A DNA stretch of 64,000 nt from an uncultured Pelagibacteraceae bacterium (GCA_902531885.1 CACAFZ010000001.1:1-64000), one strand, 5' to 3'; positions 7,902 to 17,463 are shown, counted from the stretch's first letter. The notes: generated by a model not told the origin, from the sequence alone. Numbers and translations: made by a program.

Positions 7902-10124
7902 ATGGAAATAAAAAGAGTAGTTGTAATTGGATCAGGAACAATGGGAAGTGGTATTGCTGCACAATTATGTAATGCAAATATACCTGTAACCTTACTAGAT
8001 CTAAAAACGGAAATTAGTCAAAAAGCCAAAGATAAAATTTTTAACTCAAGACCACCGCTTTTAATAGATAGATCAAAAATAGATAATATTAAAGTTGGAA
8101 ACATTTTAGATGATTTTAATGTTGTAAAAGATGCTGATTGGATTGTTGAAGCAGTAGTAGAAAGAATAGATATAAAACATAATATTTATGAAAAAATATT
8201 TAAAACAAGAAAAAATGGAGCAATAGTCTCTTCAAATACATCATCAATTCCAATTAAAATATTATCACAAAATTTATCTGATGAAGAAAAGAAAGATTTT
8301 TGTATTACCCACTTTTTTAATCCAGTTAGATATATGGGTCTTTTAGAAATTGTTAAAAGTGAAAATAATGATCTTAATAAAATAAATTCTCTAAAAGTTT
8401 TTTGTGAAAACCTTTTAGGAAAAGGTGCAATAATTTGTAACGATACCCCAGGTTTCTTGGGAAATAGAGTAGGTGTTTATGCAATGCAAGTTGCAATGAC
8501 TGAAGCATTCAGAATGAAACTATCAATCGAGGAAGCAGATGCAGTCTTTGGAAGACCAATGGGAATCCCTAAAACAGGAGTATTTGGCTTATATGATTTA
8601 ATTGGGATCGATTTAATGGAAGATGTTCTCAAGAGTTTTATTAAAGAGCTTCCTAAAAATGATGAATTTCAAAAAGTTGCTCAAGAAATACCATTAATTA
8701 AAAAACTAATTGAAACTGGTTACACAGGCAGAAAAGGTAAAGGAGGTTTTTATAGAATGAATAAAGCTGAAGGTAAAAAAATTCTTGAAGCAATTAACTT
8801 AGAAACTGAGAAATACTCCATATCAAAAAAAATTGATTTAAAAATAGATAAAGTAGACCTTAAAAATCTTATCAACAGAAAAGATAAATATGGTGAATAC
8901 GCATGGTCTGTTATTTCAAAAATAATAATATATGCTTCTTCGTTAGTTCCGGGAATTACAGATAAATTTAATGATATTGATGAAGCCATGAGACTTGGTT
9001 TTAATTGGGTTAAAGGTCCATTTGAAATGCTTAAAGAAATAGGAGTTAAAAATTTTTTTGAAAGGATAGATAGTTTTAAAAATAATAAGTTTTTAGAAAA
9101 TTTATCTAAATCAAAAAATGAAAATTTTTATGGAGAGAGACAGCTTTATACAAATATAGAAACATTAGGAAAAATTAAACCAAAAGCTATCAATGTAGAT
9201 AAAAACAAATCTGCAGAAATTTATAAATTTGAAGACTTTAATATTGTGGAGTTTACAACCAAAGCAAATACATTGGACTATAATTCAATGGATTGCTTAA
9301 AAAAAGCAACTGACAAACCGTTAATAATAATTAATGAGAGTATGCAATTTTCGGCAGGAGTAAATTTGAGTTATACAATGGATTTTGTTGATAAAGGAGA
9401 TTTCAAATCAGTTGAAAAATTCATTAAATATTTTCAGGAAACTTGTAAGCATCTTAAATATTCTAAACACCCAGTAGTTTCAGCTCCTTCAGGTTTAACT
9501 TTAGGCGGAGGATTTGAAGTACTTGTTCAAAGTAATTTTGTAGCATCACATACCAATATCATTGTAGGTTTAGTTGAAACTATCGTTGGATTAGTTCCAG
9601 CAGGTGGCGGATGTAAAGAAATGTTGTGGAGATGGTCACAGTCAAATGAAGCAAAAAAAGATCCAGATTATGCATCACTAAAAGTATTTGATATTATTGG
9701 ATATGCGAAAACTGCTACTTCCCCTGTAGAAGCCGAGCCCTTAAAATATTTAAAGCCAGAAGATAAAAAGATAATGAACAGAAATAGTTTATTCATTGAG
9801 TGTAAAAAAATTCTAGAAGAAAATAGTAATTTTAAAGCACCTAATGAATGTAAATTTAAATTGTCAGGCAAACCATTGAAAGAAAAAATGATTAAAATTT
9901 TAGAAAAACTTTATAATGAAAAAATAATATTAGATCATGGTGTAAAGGTTGGTAAAGAGTTAGCAAATATTTTGAGTGGAGGTGATACATCAATAGACAA
10001 AACTCTTTCCGAAGATGATTTATTTAAATTAGAATTGGAGTCTTTTATGAGACTTATTGAAACAAAACAAACCCAAGAAAGAATTAAGCACACTCTTGCA
10101 ACAGGTAAACCTTTAGTAAATTAA
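7902..10124 (+). CDS. Bifunctional 3-hydroxyacyl-CoA dehydrogenase / enoyl-CoA hydratase (FadN-like domain order)
   Basis: N-terminal VVVIGSGTMGSGIAAQL, SSNTSSIPI, HFFNPVRYMGLLEIV (HCDH); C-terminal GGGFEVLVQSN and VETIVGLVPAGGG (ECH). Confidence 0.88.
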   Translation: MEIKRVVVIGSGTMGSGIAAQLCNANIPVTLLDLKTEISQKAKDKIFNSRPPLLIDRSKIDNIKVGNILDDFNVVKDADWIVEAVVERIDIKHNIYEKIFKTRKNGAIVSSNTSSIPIKILSQNLSDEEKKDFCITHFFNPVRYMGLLEIVKSENNDLNKINSLKVFCENLLGKGAIICNDTPGFLGNRVGVYAMQVAMTEAFRMKLSIEEADAVFGRPMGIPKTGVFGLYDLIGIDLMEDVLKSFIKELPKNDEFQKVAQEIPLIKKLIETGYTGRKGKGGFYRMNKAEGKKILEAINLETEKYSISKKIDLKIDKVDLKNLINRKDKYGEYAWSVISKIIIYASSLVPGITDKFNDIDEAMRLGFNWVKGPFEMLKEIGVKNFFERIDSFKNNKFLENLSKSKNENFYGERQLYTNIETLGKIKPKAINVDKNKSAEIYKFEDFNIVEFTTKANTLDYNSMDCLKKATDKPLIIINESMQFSAGVNLSYTMDFVDKGDFKSVEKFIKYFQETCKHLKYSKHPVVSAPSGLTLGGGFEVLVQSNFVASHTNIIVGLVETIVGLVPAGGGCKEMLWRWSQSNEAKKDPDYASLKVFDIIGYAKTATSPVEAEPLKYLKPEDKKIMNRNSLFIECKKILEENSNFKAPNECKFKLSGKPLKEKMIKILEKLYNEKIILDHGVKVGKELANILSGGDTSIDKTLSEDDLFKLELESFMRLIETKQTQERIKHTLATGKPLVN

Positions 10125-10137
10125 AATTATTTTTAAT

Positions 10138-10605
10138 TTAAATTAAAGGGTATTTTTTTTTTAAAATAAATCTATTTAAAACTATTCCAAAAATAATAAT
10201 AATTATTGTTCCGACAATGATTGGATTTAGCAAAAATTCAAAATGAACACCACCCATTATTGCTATTATAGGATTTGCTCCAGCAGGAGGGTGAACAATA
10301 TTAAATAAAATCATAAATAATGTAGCCAGACCTACTCCCAAAGGGATAAGTATAAAAATTGGAAGTGCAAAATAATTTATTAATATTATTCCTATTAATG
10401 AAGATAACAAATGCCCAAAAAAAATATTTTTTGGTTGAGAAAACAAACTATTTGGATAACCATATAGTAAAACCATAGATGAGCCAAATGAGGTGGTTAG
10501 AAAAATACCATATTCAGTTTTGTAAGAAAGCAAAGTTAAAACTCCCAAGGTTATGGCTGAGAAAGTCGCTGCAAAAAATGAATCAACTAAGCTATATTTA
10601 TTCAT
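10138..10605 (-). CDS. HPP family membrane protein
   Basis: Multi-TM small protein with SFGSSMVLLYGYP and NIVHPPAGANPIIAI motifs typical of HPP proteins. Confidence 0.8.
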   Translation of the reverse strand: MNKYSLVDSFFAATFSAITLGVLTLLSYKTEYGIFLTTSFGSSMVLLYGYPNSLFSQPKNIFFGHLLSSLIGIILINYFALPIFILIPLGVGLATLFMILFNIVHPPAGANPIIAIMGGVHFEFLLNPIIVGTIIIIIFGIVLNRFILKKKYPLI

Positions 10606-11004
10606 TCAAAATTTTAAAGCTTTTGATAGAGTTTTAAATGGAAGTATTAAACATTCTTTTCTTGAAATATTTTTTTTATCAAACAATTTACTAAATCCTG
10701 ACCATTCGTTATTAAATGATTTATTATTTTCATCGAAAAAAAATAAAACCATATTTATCAAACTTTTTATTTTTTTAACTGGTTTATTTATAACTTTTCT
10801 TGATAACAAACTAACAGATGCTTGGCAATAAATGCAAGATTTACACTGGTATCCAAAATCAGTTATTTTATCATTTTTAATTACTAAATTAATTTCCATT
10901 TCATCACCACAAATTGAATTTTTTAGTTTTGAACGGTGTGTATGATTTTCTAATATTTTATTGTTCTCAGTATTTGACGCAATTTTTAAAATATCTAAAT
11001 CCAT
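10606..11004 (-). CDS. IscU/NifU-N-like Fe-S scaffold domain protein
   Basis: CGDEMEINLVIKNDKITDFGYQCKSCIYCQASVSLL; later SRKECLILPF supplies a third conserved-type Cys. Confidence 0.65.
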   Translation of the reverse strand: MDLDILKIASNTENNKILENHTHRSKLKNSICGDEMEINLVIKNDKITDFGYQCKSCIYCQASVSLLSRKVINKPVKKIKSLINMVLFFFDENNKSFNNEWSGFSKLFDKKNISRKECLILPFKTLSKALKF

Positions 11005-11028
11005 TTATATTCTTTAAATAAAATTCCA

Positions 11029-11670
11029 ATGTTTTATATTCTATTTATGAACGAAAATATCATTTTACCCGTAGTCCTCGCCGGTGGCAAGTCTAACAGA
11101 TTTGGTAAAGATAAATCAATTGTAAAACTAGGCAATAAGACAATGATAGAACATGTTATATCAAAATTAGAAAAAAAATTTTCAGAAATATTGATAGTTT
11201 CAAATAACAATAAATTAAACTTAAAAAAAAACAAGATTCATGTCATAAAAGATTGTATTGAAGGCCAGCTTGGACCATTAGTTGGTGTTTTATCTGCAAT
11301 GAAATGGGCCCTAGAAAAAAAAAAAAATTACAAATGGATTGCAACATTTCCTTGTGACACACCATTTTTTGACAGTAAGATAATTGATGAATTTGAAAAA
11401 TATTCAAATTTAAAAGAACATTTACTTTATTTTATAAAATCTAATAAGCAAAGGCATAATATATTTGGACTCTGGTCATTAGAGCTAAGTAAAAAAATAG
11501 AAACAGATATTGTGCAAAACAATTTTAGAAAAGTAGAAATGTGGGCAGATAAAATCGGAATGAAAATAATTGATTTAGGAGAAGATATAAGTAACAATTT
11601 TTTAAATATAAATACTCAAGAAGAGTATAAAATAGCTGAAAAAAATTTGGATAAATTAAAAAATGATTAG
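11029..11670 (+). CDS. mobA: Molybdenum cofactor guanylyltransferase (MobA-like); likely true start near 11047
   Basis: LPVVLAGGKSNRFGKDK nucleotidyltransferase motif, FPCDTPF. Confidence 0.85.
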   Translation: MFYILFMNENIILPVVLAGGKSNRFGKDKSIVKLGNKTMIEHVISKLEKKFSEILIVSNNNKLNLKKNKIHVIKDCIEGQLGPLVGVLSAMKWALEKKKNYKWIATFPCDTPFFDSKIIDEFEKYSNLKEHLLYFIKSNKQRHNIFGLWSLELSKKIETDIVQNNFRKVEMWADKIGMKIIDLGEDISNNFLNINTQEEYKIAEKNLDKLKND

Positions 11671-12898
11671 CTATAAAAAATCAAATAAAATATTATCAAA
11701 AAGTAAAATTAAAATAGGAAACGAAACTATTTTAACTAAAAAAGCTTCTTATAGAATCTGTGCAAAGAATATATATTCTTCAAATAATTATCCAGCAGCA
11801 AACAATACTGCATTTGATGGTTTTGCAATAAATTCAAAAGATACAACAAACTTAAATAAAAAAAAAATTAAAAAATTTAAAATAATAAAAACTATAGCAG
11901 CTGGAGATGATCCTAATATTAAAATAATTAAAAAATTTTCAGCAATTGAAGTAATGACAGGTGCAATAATTCAAAAACCATTTGATACAGTTATACCAAT
12001 AGAACAAATAGAATTTAGACCAAGTAAAAAAAACAAAAAATATATACTAGTTAATAAAAAAATTAATAAAAATAATAATATAAGATTTTTAGGATCTGAT
12101 TACAGAAAGGGAAAAAAAATAATTGGTAAAGGACAATTAATCAAGCCGGCACATATAATGGCACTTAAAACTCTTGGTATAAAAAAAATTGAAGTAAAAA
12201 AAAAAATAAACCTAAATTTTTATTCAACAGGAAACGAAATCACCAATCAGGATAAAATTCCTTTATGGAAAATTAGAAATTCAAATGTTCATTATTTAAA
12301 TAGTTTAACCAAATATATGCCAATTAATTTCAAAGAAAAAATTATTTTAAGAGACAATGATGCTAAAAAATTTAAAAAAGAATTGATAAAAAACATTAAA
12401 TCAAACACTGATGTTATCGTTACTTCAGGGGCCGTATCAGCAGGAAAATATGATTTTATTCCAAATGTAGTAAAAAAATTTAAATTAAAAAATTATTTCA
12501 AGGGGGTCGCCATAAGACCCGGTAAACCAATTACATTTGCAAAATTTATTAAAAATAAAGTATTTTTTGGGTTACCAGGAAATCCAATATCTTCAGCTGC
12601 ATGTTTTAGATTTTTTATATTGCCTTTTTTAATAAAATCTTTGGAAATGACCACAGAAAAACCAATATATGCTAGACTTAAGAATTCTTTTTCAAAAAAA
12701 AAGAATTTTACAAGATTTATTAAAGGTAAACTTAATACAACCAAAAAAGGTATTACTGAGTTTGAAGTTTTAAAAGGTCAAGAGTCCTTTAAAATAAATT
12801 CACTTACAAAAGCTAATTCATGGGCACTTTTCCCTGCAGGAATATCATATTTGAAGAAGGGAGTTATTGTTGAGTGTTATTTAGTTTCACCGTTTTAA
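11663..12898 (+). CDS. moeA: Molybdopterin molybdenumtransferase
   Basis: NNTAFDGFAI, ATGNEI-like STGNEI, VTSGAVSAGKYDF, IRPGKPITFAK, FGLPGNPISS motifs. Confidence 0.9.
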   Translation: MISYKKSNKILSKSKIKIGNETILTKKASYRICAKNIYSSNNYPAANNTAFDGFAINSKDTTNLNKKKIKKFKIIKTIAAGDDPNIKIIKKFSAIEVMTGAIIQKPFDTVIPIEQIEFRPSKKNKKYILVNKKINKNNNIRFLGSDYRKGKKIIGKGQLIKPAHIMALKTLGIKKIEVKKKINLNFYSTGNEITNQDKIPLWKIRNSNVHYLNSLTKYMPINFKEKIILRDNDAKKFKKELIKNIKSNTDVIVTSGAVSAGKYDFIPNVVKKFKLKNYFKGVAIRPGKPITFAKFIKNKVFFGLPGNPISSAACFRFFILPFLIKSLEMTTEKPIYARLKNSFSKKKNFTRFIKGKLNTTKKGITEFEVLKGQESFKINSLTKANSWALFPAGISYLKKGVIVECYLVSPF

Positions 12899-12955
12899 TT
12901 AAAATTTAAATTTAATTTAGTTGTAGAAATATCAATTTGGTAATAATAATCTCGA

Positions 12956-13861
12956 ATGCTACATATAAAAGATCATAGATCAGCAATCACAATTATTTTG
13001 TTAGCAGGTTTATTTTGGTCTTTTGGACCGTACGTAGTTAGACATATAGAACAAGCTGAAACAGTACCTTGGCAATATCTTTTTACGAGAGGAATTGTAA
13101 TTTTTATTTTACTTAATTTATTTCTTTTCTTTGATGAAGGAAAAGATTTTATAAAAAATTACCTTAAAATAGGTATTGCAGGAGTTATAGGTGGAGTAGG
13201 GCTGGGAACAGCAATGATAACTTTCATTTGGTCAATAACAAGCACAACTGCCGCAATAACTTTGTTATGTCTTGCTGCTATGCCATTTATCACTGCACTT
13301 TTAGGTTTTTTATTTTTAAAAGAAGAAATATCAGCAAATGTTTGGATTGCTATAATAATTGCAAGTATTGGAATATTTATAATGGCATTTGAAACCACAG
13401 GTAAAAATTCACTGGAAGGTTTATTATTCGGTTTGGCTTCTGCTATAGGTTTTTCAGTATTTTCTGTTTCATTGAGATGGAAAAAAGATACACCAAAATT
13501 TACTACTGTGGCAATAGCAGGAATGTTTTGTACAATATTTTCATTAATTATGTTAATTATTCAAGATCAGTCATTTTTATCGTCTAATAAAAACCAGGCA
13601 TTATTTTCACTTCACGGAACAATAGTTTGTTTAGGTTTAATTTTATATTCAATGGGATCAAAAGTTATTCCTGCAGCTGAACTTACACTCTTATCATTAA
13701 CTGAAGTAATTGGAGGGATTTTTTGGGTATGGCTGCCTATTCTTGGTATAAATGAAGTTCCAACAAGCAACACAATAATTGGTGGATTTTTAATCTTTAT
13801 GTCTATTATTTATTATAGTTTAATAATTCAAGGAAATAGAAGATTCATTGGATTAAATTAG
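12956..13861 (+). CDS. EamA/DMT superfamily transporter
   Basis: About 10 hydrophobic segments in two repeated halves; LAGLFWSFGPYVVR N-terminus. Confidence 0.85.
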   Translation: MLHIKDHRSAITIILLAGLFWSFGPYVVRHIEQAETVPWQYLFTRGIVIFILLNLFLFFDEGKDFIKNYLKIGIAGVIGGVGLGTAMITFIWSITSTTAAITLLCLAAMPFITALLGFLFLKEEISANVWIAIIIASIGIFIMAFETTGKNSLEGLLFGLASAIGFSVFSVSLRWKKDTPKFTTVAIAGMFCTIFSLIMLIIQDQSFLSSNKNQALFSLHGTIVCLGLILYSMGSKVIPAAELTLLSLTEVIGGIFWVWLPILGINEVPTSNTIIGGFLIFMSIIYYSLIIQGNRRFIGLN

Positions 13862-13870
13862 TATTTTCTC

Positions 13871-14986
13871 ATGAATAATAATAAAATTATTGTTAATAGC
13901 TGGAACGAGTGGGATCCATTAAAACATGTAATTGTTGGAAGAGCTGATGGATGCTGCATACCTGCACCTGAACCTGCCGTTGATGCAAAAGTTCCTGAAG
14001 ACTCAGATATGAAAGGAAAATATGGTCCAAGAACTAAAGATTCTATTGATAAAGCAAATGAACTTCTTAATAATTTTGTATCTATATTAGAAAAAAAAGG
14101 AATAAAGGTAGATAGACCTGTACCATTAAAATTTAATCAAAAAATTTCTACTCCAGATTGGAAAGCAGAAAGCATGTTTGGTTGTATGCCTGCAAGAGAT
14201 GTAATTTTAACTGTTGGTAACGAAATATTAGAAGCAACTATGAGTTACAGATGTAGATGGTTTGAGTATTTAAATTATAGACCTCTTATACAAAATTATT
14301 ACAACTTAGATTCAAATATGCGACATGAGTCAGCTCCTAAGCCTAGATTAACTGATGATGATTATAGAAAAGATTATTTGTCCGAAAAAATTGGTGTTCA
14401 AAAAAGACTAGAATGGACTGCAAAAAAATTTTTTGTTACAACCGAGGAAGAACCTCTTTTTGATGCAGCTGATATTTTAAGATTTGGTAAAGACTTAATA
14501 GTACAGCATGGATTTACAACAAATTTAAAAGGAATAGATTGGTTAAGAAGACATTTTAAAGATCACAGAGTCCATGCATTAAATTTCCCAGGAGACCCTT
14601 ATCCTATTCATATTGATGCAACTTTCACTCCAATAAGACCAGGTTTGATAATTAACAATCCACAAAGAAAAATACCCAAAGAACAAAAAAAATTGTTTGA
14701 AAATAATGACTGGGAAATAATTGATGCAGCTCAACCTGCTCACAATTCACCTCCACCGTTGTGTTATTCGTCAGTATGGCTTTCAATGAACGTTTTAGTT
14801 TTAGATCCAAAAACTGTTTGTGTAGAAAAGAGTGAAGTTTATCAAGCAGAACAATTAGACAAACTAGGTATGGAGGTTGTTCCTATAGATTTAAGAGAAG
14901 CATACGCTTTCGGAGGAGGTTTGCACTGTTCTACAGCAGATATTTATAGAGAAGGTTTATTAGAAGACTATTTTCCAAAACAATAG
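13871..14986 (+). CDS. Amidinotransferase, glycine amidinotransferase (AGAT)-like
   Basis: NEWDPLKHVIVGRAD, MPARDVILTVGNEILEA, DAADILRFGKD, PIHIDATF, GGGLHCSTADI; AGAT-type catalytic Asp/His/Cys motifs present. Confidence 0.88.
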   Translation: MNNNKIIVNSWNEWDPLKHVIVGRADGCCIPAPEPAVDAKVPEDSDMKGKYGPRTKDSIDKANELLNNFVSILEKKGIKVDRPVPLKFNQKISTPDWKAESMFGCMPARDVILTVGNEILEATMSYRCRWFEYLNYRPLIQNYYNLDSNMRHESAPKPRLTDDDYRKDYLSEKIGVQKRLEWTAKKFFVTTEEEPLFDAADILRFGKDLIVQHGFTTNLKGIDWLRRHFKDHRVHALNFPGDPYPIHIDATFTPIRPGLIINNPQRKIPKEQKKLFENNDWEIIDAAQPAHNSPPPLCYSSVWLSMNVLVLDPKTVCVEKSEVYQAEQLDKLGMEVVPIDLREAYAFGGGLHCSTADIYREGLLEDYFPKQ

Positions 14987-15214
14987 TTAACTTGGGTTTT
15001 TTTTTAAATACTCTATGTACTCAATTACTTCATTAAACTTTTCATCATCTATATATTTATAGCTTTTGTTAAATTTTGATTTAATGCAAATAGCAACATG
15101 GGCATATGGATTTCTACCTTTTGGATGATTAGGGTGGTCAGGTAGTTGTCCAGCGAGATAATCACCAGCTTTCTGGATAATTTTCCAGAGCTTACTTGCG
15201 TTTTCTTTATTCAT
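14987..15214 (-). CDS. Conserved-looking small hypothetical protein (75 aa)
   Basis: Good ORF filling the space; MNKENASKLWKIIQKAGDYLAGQLPDHPNHPKGRNPYAHVAICIKSKF. Confidence 0.6.
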   Translation of the reverse strand: MNKENASKLWKIIQKAGDYLAGQLPDHPNHPKGRNPYAHVAICIKSKFNKSYKYIDDEKFNEVIEYIEYLKKNPS

Positions 15215-15252
15215 AAAAGTTTAAACACAGATTTTTAAAAAATATTTTAATC

Positions 15253-15987
15253 TTAGTTTTTTCTATTTTGATCTACATCAAAAGATTGCAGTTTTGATGC
15301 TAATTCTTCTTTGATCTTTTGCTCTTCAGTTTCCTTTAATCTTTGATCTTCGATTTCTTTCAATCTTAATCTTTCTTCCTTTAATTTTTCTTTTTCTTCT
15401 TTTAATTTTTGCTCTTGATCAAACTTTTCTTCCCATTCTTTTATTTTTATAGATTCAATGTTTTTTTGTTTTTGCTCTTCTTCTTCTTTTTGTTTATGTT
15501 CTTTAAATTTTCTTCTTCTTTCTCTTTGTTCTTTAAGCTTTTGTTCTTCTTCTCGAACCTTTAAATCTATATCTTTTCTTTGCTGAGAATCTTCTTTTAG
15601 CTTTAGTTCCTCAGTTTTTTTTCTTATTTCTTTTTCTTTTAATCTTAACTCATCACTTTTTAATCTTAATTCATCTTCTTTTTTCGATAAATTTTCATCT
15701 TTTCTAACTAATTCTTCTTCCTTTAATTTTCTTTCTTTGTCTTTTATTTTTTGCTCTTCCTCTTTTAACCTTAATTTTTCTTGATCTCTTTTTAGTTGAT
15801 CTTCTATTTGCTTAAGTTCTTTTTTTTGTGAGATTTTTTCTAATTTAGCATTTTCTAACTTTTTTATCTTTTGGTTTTTTTTATAACCTTCATAAACGCT
15901 ACTTAATGATTGAGATGTAATTTTAGCTAATTTTTTTAAGCCAGTTTCATCTTTTTTTGTTCTTTTTTGTTTTTTCTTTTTTCTCAT
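15253..15987 (-). CDS. Highly charged heptad-repeat / coiled-coil or single-alpha-helix protein
   Basis: 244 aa dominated by K/E/L/R; consecutive heptads such as ELRLKSD ELRLKEK EIRKKTE ELKLKED. Confidence 0.75.
   Translation of the reverse strand: MRKKKKQKRTKKDETGLKKLAKITSQSLSSVYEGYKKNQKIKKLENAKLEKISQKKELKQIEDQLKRDQEKLRLKEEEQKIKDKERKLKEEELVRKDENLSKKEDELRLKSDELRLKEKEIRKKTEELKLKEDSQQRKDIDLKVREEEQKLKEQRERRRKFKEHKQKEEEEQKQKNIESIKIKEWEEKFDQEQKLKEEKEKLKEERLRLKEIEDQRLKETEEQKIKEELASKLQSFDVDQNRKN
15526..15777 (-). repeat. Degenerate 21-bp tandem repeat encoding about 12 heptads
   Basis: KLRLKEE/EQKIKDK/ERKLKEE/ELVRKDE/NLSKKED/ELRLKSD/ELRLKEK/EIRKKTE/ELKLKED/SQQRKDI/DLKVREE/EQKLKEQ with no gaps. Confidence 0.7.
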
Positions 15988-16107
15988 TGAAATTTTTATT
16001 TTCCTTATTTCAGCAAAATTTTTTTATTTTCACAAGCATAAGATTTAATCTTTGCGCTCATGTTGTACACAACCACAGGTGGATAAATTTAAGTGAATTA
16101 TATTATT

Positions 16108-17463
16108 TTAATTTTCTTTCAAAACTTGTTCTTCAGTTGATTCATCCTCTTTTTTATAGCTAACTCCTTTTCTCTCAAGCATTTTCTTAACTTTTTCACT
16201 ATATGGCTCTTCTATATGTTCTGTTGTCGGATTTAATTCCATGCCTATTGGTGTAATAGTTTGAGGCACAGGAACGAATTGGGAGTCTGGATTTTCTTTA
16301 GTAGGTCTAACTTTTATTCTATAAATCCCAAAAACTCCAATTAATGAATGAAATATAATTAAAAAAATAAAAAATCCATTTTCTCCAATAAAATTCATAA
16401 GTAAAGAACATAGAAAAGGACCACTTATTGCACCCAGTCCAAATGCAAATTGCAAACCTGCTCCCGCGGCAACAAATTTATCTTTTGTAATAAAATCGTT
16501 AGTATGAGCTAAAATTAATGAAAACATTGGCAAACTACAAAATGAAAAAAGTGTTAAAAAAATATAAAACCAAAATTTACTTCCAAGATCACCAGGTAAA
16601 TGCATAGTTGAAGATGAAAGTATTGCAAATAATGCAAATAATGCTGCACCAAATGTTGAATAAATTATAACTAGTCTTCTATCATATTTGTCAGACAAGT
16701 TCCCCACCGGATATTGTGATACTGCTCCAGATATTGCGAGAAGAAATGTTACTAAAGAAATCTCAAAAATTGAAAAATTCATAGATGCTGCATAAACTGC
16801 TAAAAGTGTAAACAAAGCGGATTGAGATGTTCCATAAAAAACAGCTCCCACCATACCTAGAGGCGAACATTCATATAATTCTTTTAAAGACATGCTTTTT
16901 AATTTTTTAAAATTCGGAGGCTTTCTTTTTGTTAGCAAAATCGGTATTAATGCCAAAGACATAATTACCGATATCAATATGAACGGCTCAAAATTTTCAG
17001 GTTTACTAAAGTTAAGAAAAAACATTCCTATTCCCATCGCTCCATACAAAACAATCATATAAATAGATAAAACTTTACCTCTATTTTTGTTACTGGACCT
17101 ATCATTTAGCCAGCTTTCAGCGATAGTAAAAATGCAGACCATGCAAAAACCATTTATTATTCTCAAGACAAACCATGTAAACGGATTGATAAAAATCGAA
17201 TGAATTAAAATACCAAGTGACGCAATTGATGCAAATGCTGCAAATACTCTTATATGACCTACTCCAGAAATTATATTTGGAATAGTACGCGCACCTAAGA
17301 AATATCCAATGAAGTATCCGGACATCATAAAACCTGTTGATGCTAAGCTAAAGTTTTCTGAGACAGCTCTTACACCTAATAATGATCCCTGAAAGCCATG
17401 GGCCATCATAATTAAACCCATTCCTAAAAAAAGAGCCCAAGAATTTCTTAAAACTTTATTCAT
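16108..17463 (-). CDS. MFS transporter
   Basis: 12-TM-like profile; motif GNLSDKYDRRLVII between TM segments. Confidence 0.88.
   Translation of the reverse strand: MNKVLRNSWALFLGMGLIMMAHGFQGSLLGVRAVSENFSLASTGFMMSGYFIGYFLGARTIPNIISGVGHIRVFAAFASIASLGILIHSIFINPFTWFVLRIINGFCMVCIFTIAESWLNDRSSNKNRGKVLSIYMIVLYGAMGIGMFFLNFSKPENFEPFILISVIMSLALIPILLTKRKPPNFKKLKSMSLKELYECSPLGMVGAVFYGTSQSALFTLLAVYAASMNFSIFEISLVTFLLAISGAVSQYPVGNLSDKYDRRLVIIYSTFGAALFALFAILSSSTMHLPGDLGSKFWFYIFLTLFSFCSLPMFSLILAHTNDFITKDKFVAAGAGLQFAFGLGAISGPFLCSLLMNFIGENGFFIFLIIFHSLIGVFGIYRIKVRPTKENPDSQFVPVPQTITPIGMELNPTTEHIEEPYSEKVKKMLERKGVSYKKEDESTEEQVLKEN

Noticed and set aside
10132-10147. TTTAATTTAAATTAAA palindrome between convergent genes, possible bidirectional terminator
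   Set aside because: Pure A/T; expected by chance in this composition and a poor hairpin.
16062-16073. GTTGT-AC-ACAAC inverted repeat
   Set aside because: Only a 5-bp stem with a 2-nt loop; too weak to call as hairpin, and no homologous site for an operator claim.
16079-16087. DnaA-box-like TTATCCACC (minus strand), possible origin
   Set aside because: Single 8/9 match in a short intergenic gap without a box cluster or dnaA neighbour.
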